Of a stretch of 6,493 bases of DNA, positions 5,257-6,493 are shown piece after piece. Each line of letters starts with the position of its first letter. Within the stretch, counting starts at the first letter, position 1. The DNA is from Oxalobacteraceae bacterium (lineage in GTDB: Bacteria; Pseudomonadota; Gammaproteobacteria; Burkholderiales; Burkholderiaceae_D): positions 1-6,493 of the forward strand of contig JAIXQV010000086.1 in the NCBI GenBank assembly GCA_027485535.1, given 5' to 3'. Under the pieces are notes generated by a model. That model made no database searches. It was given only the letters and a program-made list of their open reading frames with translations, and had not been told where the DNA came from. A program made the position numbers and the translations under genes.

Positions 5257-6493
5257 TCAGGGGTCGAGCGCGTTAAACGCCTCCCCGAGCGCGTCGACTA
5301 AGCTATCGATTTCTGCTTCGGTTGAGATAAAGGGTGGTGCTAATTGCACCGTATCGTTGGCATAACGCACATAGAAGCCCTGCTTCCACATCATCATGCC
5401 CACTTCATACGGTCGCTTGGCCGGCTCACCCGGCGCAGCGGCCAAAGTAAATCCGGCCGCGAGTCCGAAGTTACGAATGTCGGTCACATGCTTGCAGCCA
5501 CGCAGCGCGTGGACTTTTTGTTCAAAGTAGGGTGCGAGCGACTTGACGCGCTCAACTGCCTGCTCTCGCTCGAGCAAATCAAGTGTCGCGAGTGCCGCTG
5601 CGCACGCAACCGGATGAGCCGAGTAGGTATACCCATGCGGGAATTCGACCAAATAATGCGGCGCATCGGCATGCATGAAGGTGTCATAAATCTCGGGCTT
5701 CACCACGACCGCGCCGAGTGGCTGCACACCATTGGTAATCTGCTTGGCGCAATTCAGAATATCCGGGGTCACACCAAACGCTTGCGCACCTGTCCATGCA
5801 CCTGAGCGACCAAACCCAGTGATCACCTCGTCAAAGATCAGCAAGATATCGTGCTGATCACAGATCTCACGCAAGCGCTGCAAGTACCCAACGGGTGGCA
5901 CGACGACACCCGCAGAGCCCGAGAAGGGTTCAACGATCACCGCAGCGATATTCGATGCATCATGCAGGTTGATCAGACGTAGCAGATCATCTGCCAACTC
6001 TGCGCCGTGCTGCGGCATGCCACGCGAAAATGCATTCTGCGGGAGCTGAGTGTGCGGGAGATGATCGGTTTCGACGCCTTGTCCAAACAGCTTTCGATTG
6101 CCAACAATACCGCCCACCGAGATCCCACCGAAGTTCACCCCGTGGTAGCCCTTCTCGCGACCGATAAAGCGGGTCTTGGAGCCCTTGCCTTTTGCGCGCC
6201 AATACGCGCGCGCCATTTTCAGCGAGGTATCCGCCGCTTCAGAACCTGAGCCTGTGAAAAATACATGCCCCAAACCTGCCGGCAAAAAATTTTGCATGCG
6301 ATTTGCCAGCGCAAATGATTGCGGATGCCCGAACTGAAACGGTGGCATGAAATCCAGCGTGCTCATTTGACGGCTAACCGCTTCAATTAACTCTGGACGA
6401 CGGTGACCCAGCCCGGTACACCACAAGCCCGACAGACCATCAAAAATACGGCGACCATCGGCATCGGTGTAATAAGCGCCATCGGCTTCCACC
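5257..6493 (-). CDS. beta-alanine:pyruvate-type omega-aminotransferase (5' end missing)
   Basis: PLP-dependent class III aminotransferase (cytosolic). The likely reaction is beta-alanine (or a related omega-amino acid) plus pyruvate to malonate semialdehyde plus L-alanine. The frame is open to the window edge; the GTG at 6492 reads as an internal Val, and about 30-40 N-terminal residues should lie to the right. The 411 visible residues show GLSGLWCTGLGH near 19-30, as in omega-amino acid:pyruvate aminotransferases; the phosphate-binding GSGSEA at 81-86; GYHGVNFGGIS at 115-125; IFDEVITGFGRSG at 219-231 with the cofactor-binding Asp221; and the Schiff-base Lys250 in NCAKQITNGVQPLGA. It ends with TGA at 5257-5259, 28 nt before mmsA on the same strand, forming a likely operon like bauA-bauC or oapT-mmsA arrangements. 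Taurine, putrescine or synthetic-amine specificity cannot be excluded from sequence. Confidence 0.9.
   Translation of the reverse strand, partial: VEADGAYYTDADGRRIFDGLSGLWCTGLGHRRPELIEAVSRQMSTLDFMPPFQFGHPQSFALANRMQNFLPAGLGHVFFTGSGSEAADTSLKMARAYWRAKGKGSKTRFIGREKGYHGVNFGGISVGGIVGNRKLFGQGVETDHLPHTQLPQNAFSRGMPQHGAELADDLLRLINLHDASNIAAVIVEPFSGSAGVVVPPVGYLQRLREICDQHDILLIFDEVITGFGRSGAWTGAQAFGVTPDILNCAKQITNGVQPLGAVVVKPEIYDTFMHADAPHYLVEFPHGYTYSAHPVACAAALATLDLLEREQAVERVKSLAPYFEQKVHALRGCKHVTDIRNFGLAAGFTLAAAPGEPAKRPYEVGMMMWKQGFYVRYANDTVQLAPPFISTEAEIDSLVDALGEAFNALDP

Noticed and set aside
5344..5805. 153-codon open frame on + opposite the aminotransferase
   Set aside because: It is a shadow of a well-supported gene, rich in His/Arg, as expected for a complementary frame.

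Overview
The window looks like a chromosomal stretch from a Pseudomonadota (proteobacterial) genome of moderate GC content. The case rests on the gene families (YbfB/YjiJ-type MFS transporter, MotB, glyoxalase I of the LPPAEPW-tail type, class III omega-aminotransferase paired with methylmalonate-semialdehyde dehydrogenase). The sequence alone does not settle the class. I see no integrase, transposase, phage, CRISPR, toxin-antitoxin or rRNA/tRNA gene.

Layout from left to right: (1) the 3' part of an MFS transporter gene on + (its start lies left of the window); (2) convergent to it, a motB-type flagellar stator gene on -, with no motA beside it; (3) a gene-free stretch of about 440 bases (2197-2636) holding the motB leader, an AT-rich block and a tandem array of five 13-bp repeats; (4) on +, a 142-residue protein I do not recognise, with a textbook ribosome binding site, then a glyoxalase I gene behind a hairpin and a good -10 box; (5) a convergent junction (3563-3731) filled by a strongly palindromic element of about 106 bp with a partial second copy; (6) on -, a two-gene unit: beta-alanine:pyruvate-type aminotransferase (5' end cut off by the window edge) followed 28 nt later by a CoA-acylating (methyl)malonate-semialdehyde dehydrogenase.

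The two minus-strand metabolic genes make a coherent pathway: the aminotransferase would turn beta-alanine (or a similar omega-amino acid) plus pyruvate into malonate semialdehyde plus alanine, and the dehydrogenase would turn the semialdehyde into acetyl-CoA (or methylmalonate semialdehyde into propionyl-CoA) with NAD+ and CoA. Glyoxalase I is a general methylglyoxal detoxification enzyme and need not be linked to them. MotB anchors the flagellar stator to peptidoglycan and forms part of its ion channel.

The genes are mostly ordinary. The most interesting material is non-coding: the palindromic element at the gloA/mmsA junction, whose 15-bp core recurs in inverse orientation at the other convergent junction (MFS/motB); the 13-bp tandem array; and a GC-rich dyad just upstream of a motB start that lacks a visible Shine-Dalgarno sequence. 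I found no convincing evidence of a new multi-gene system.
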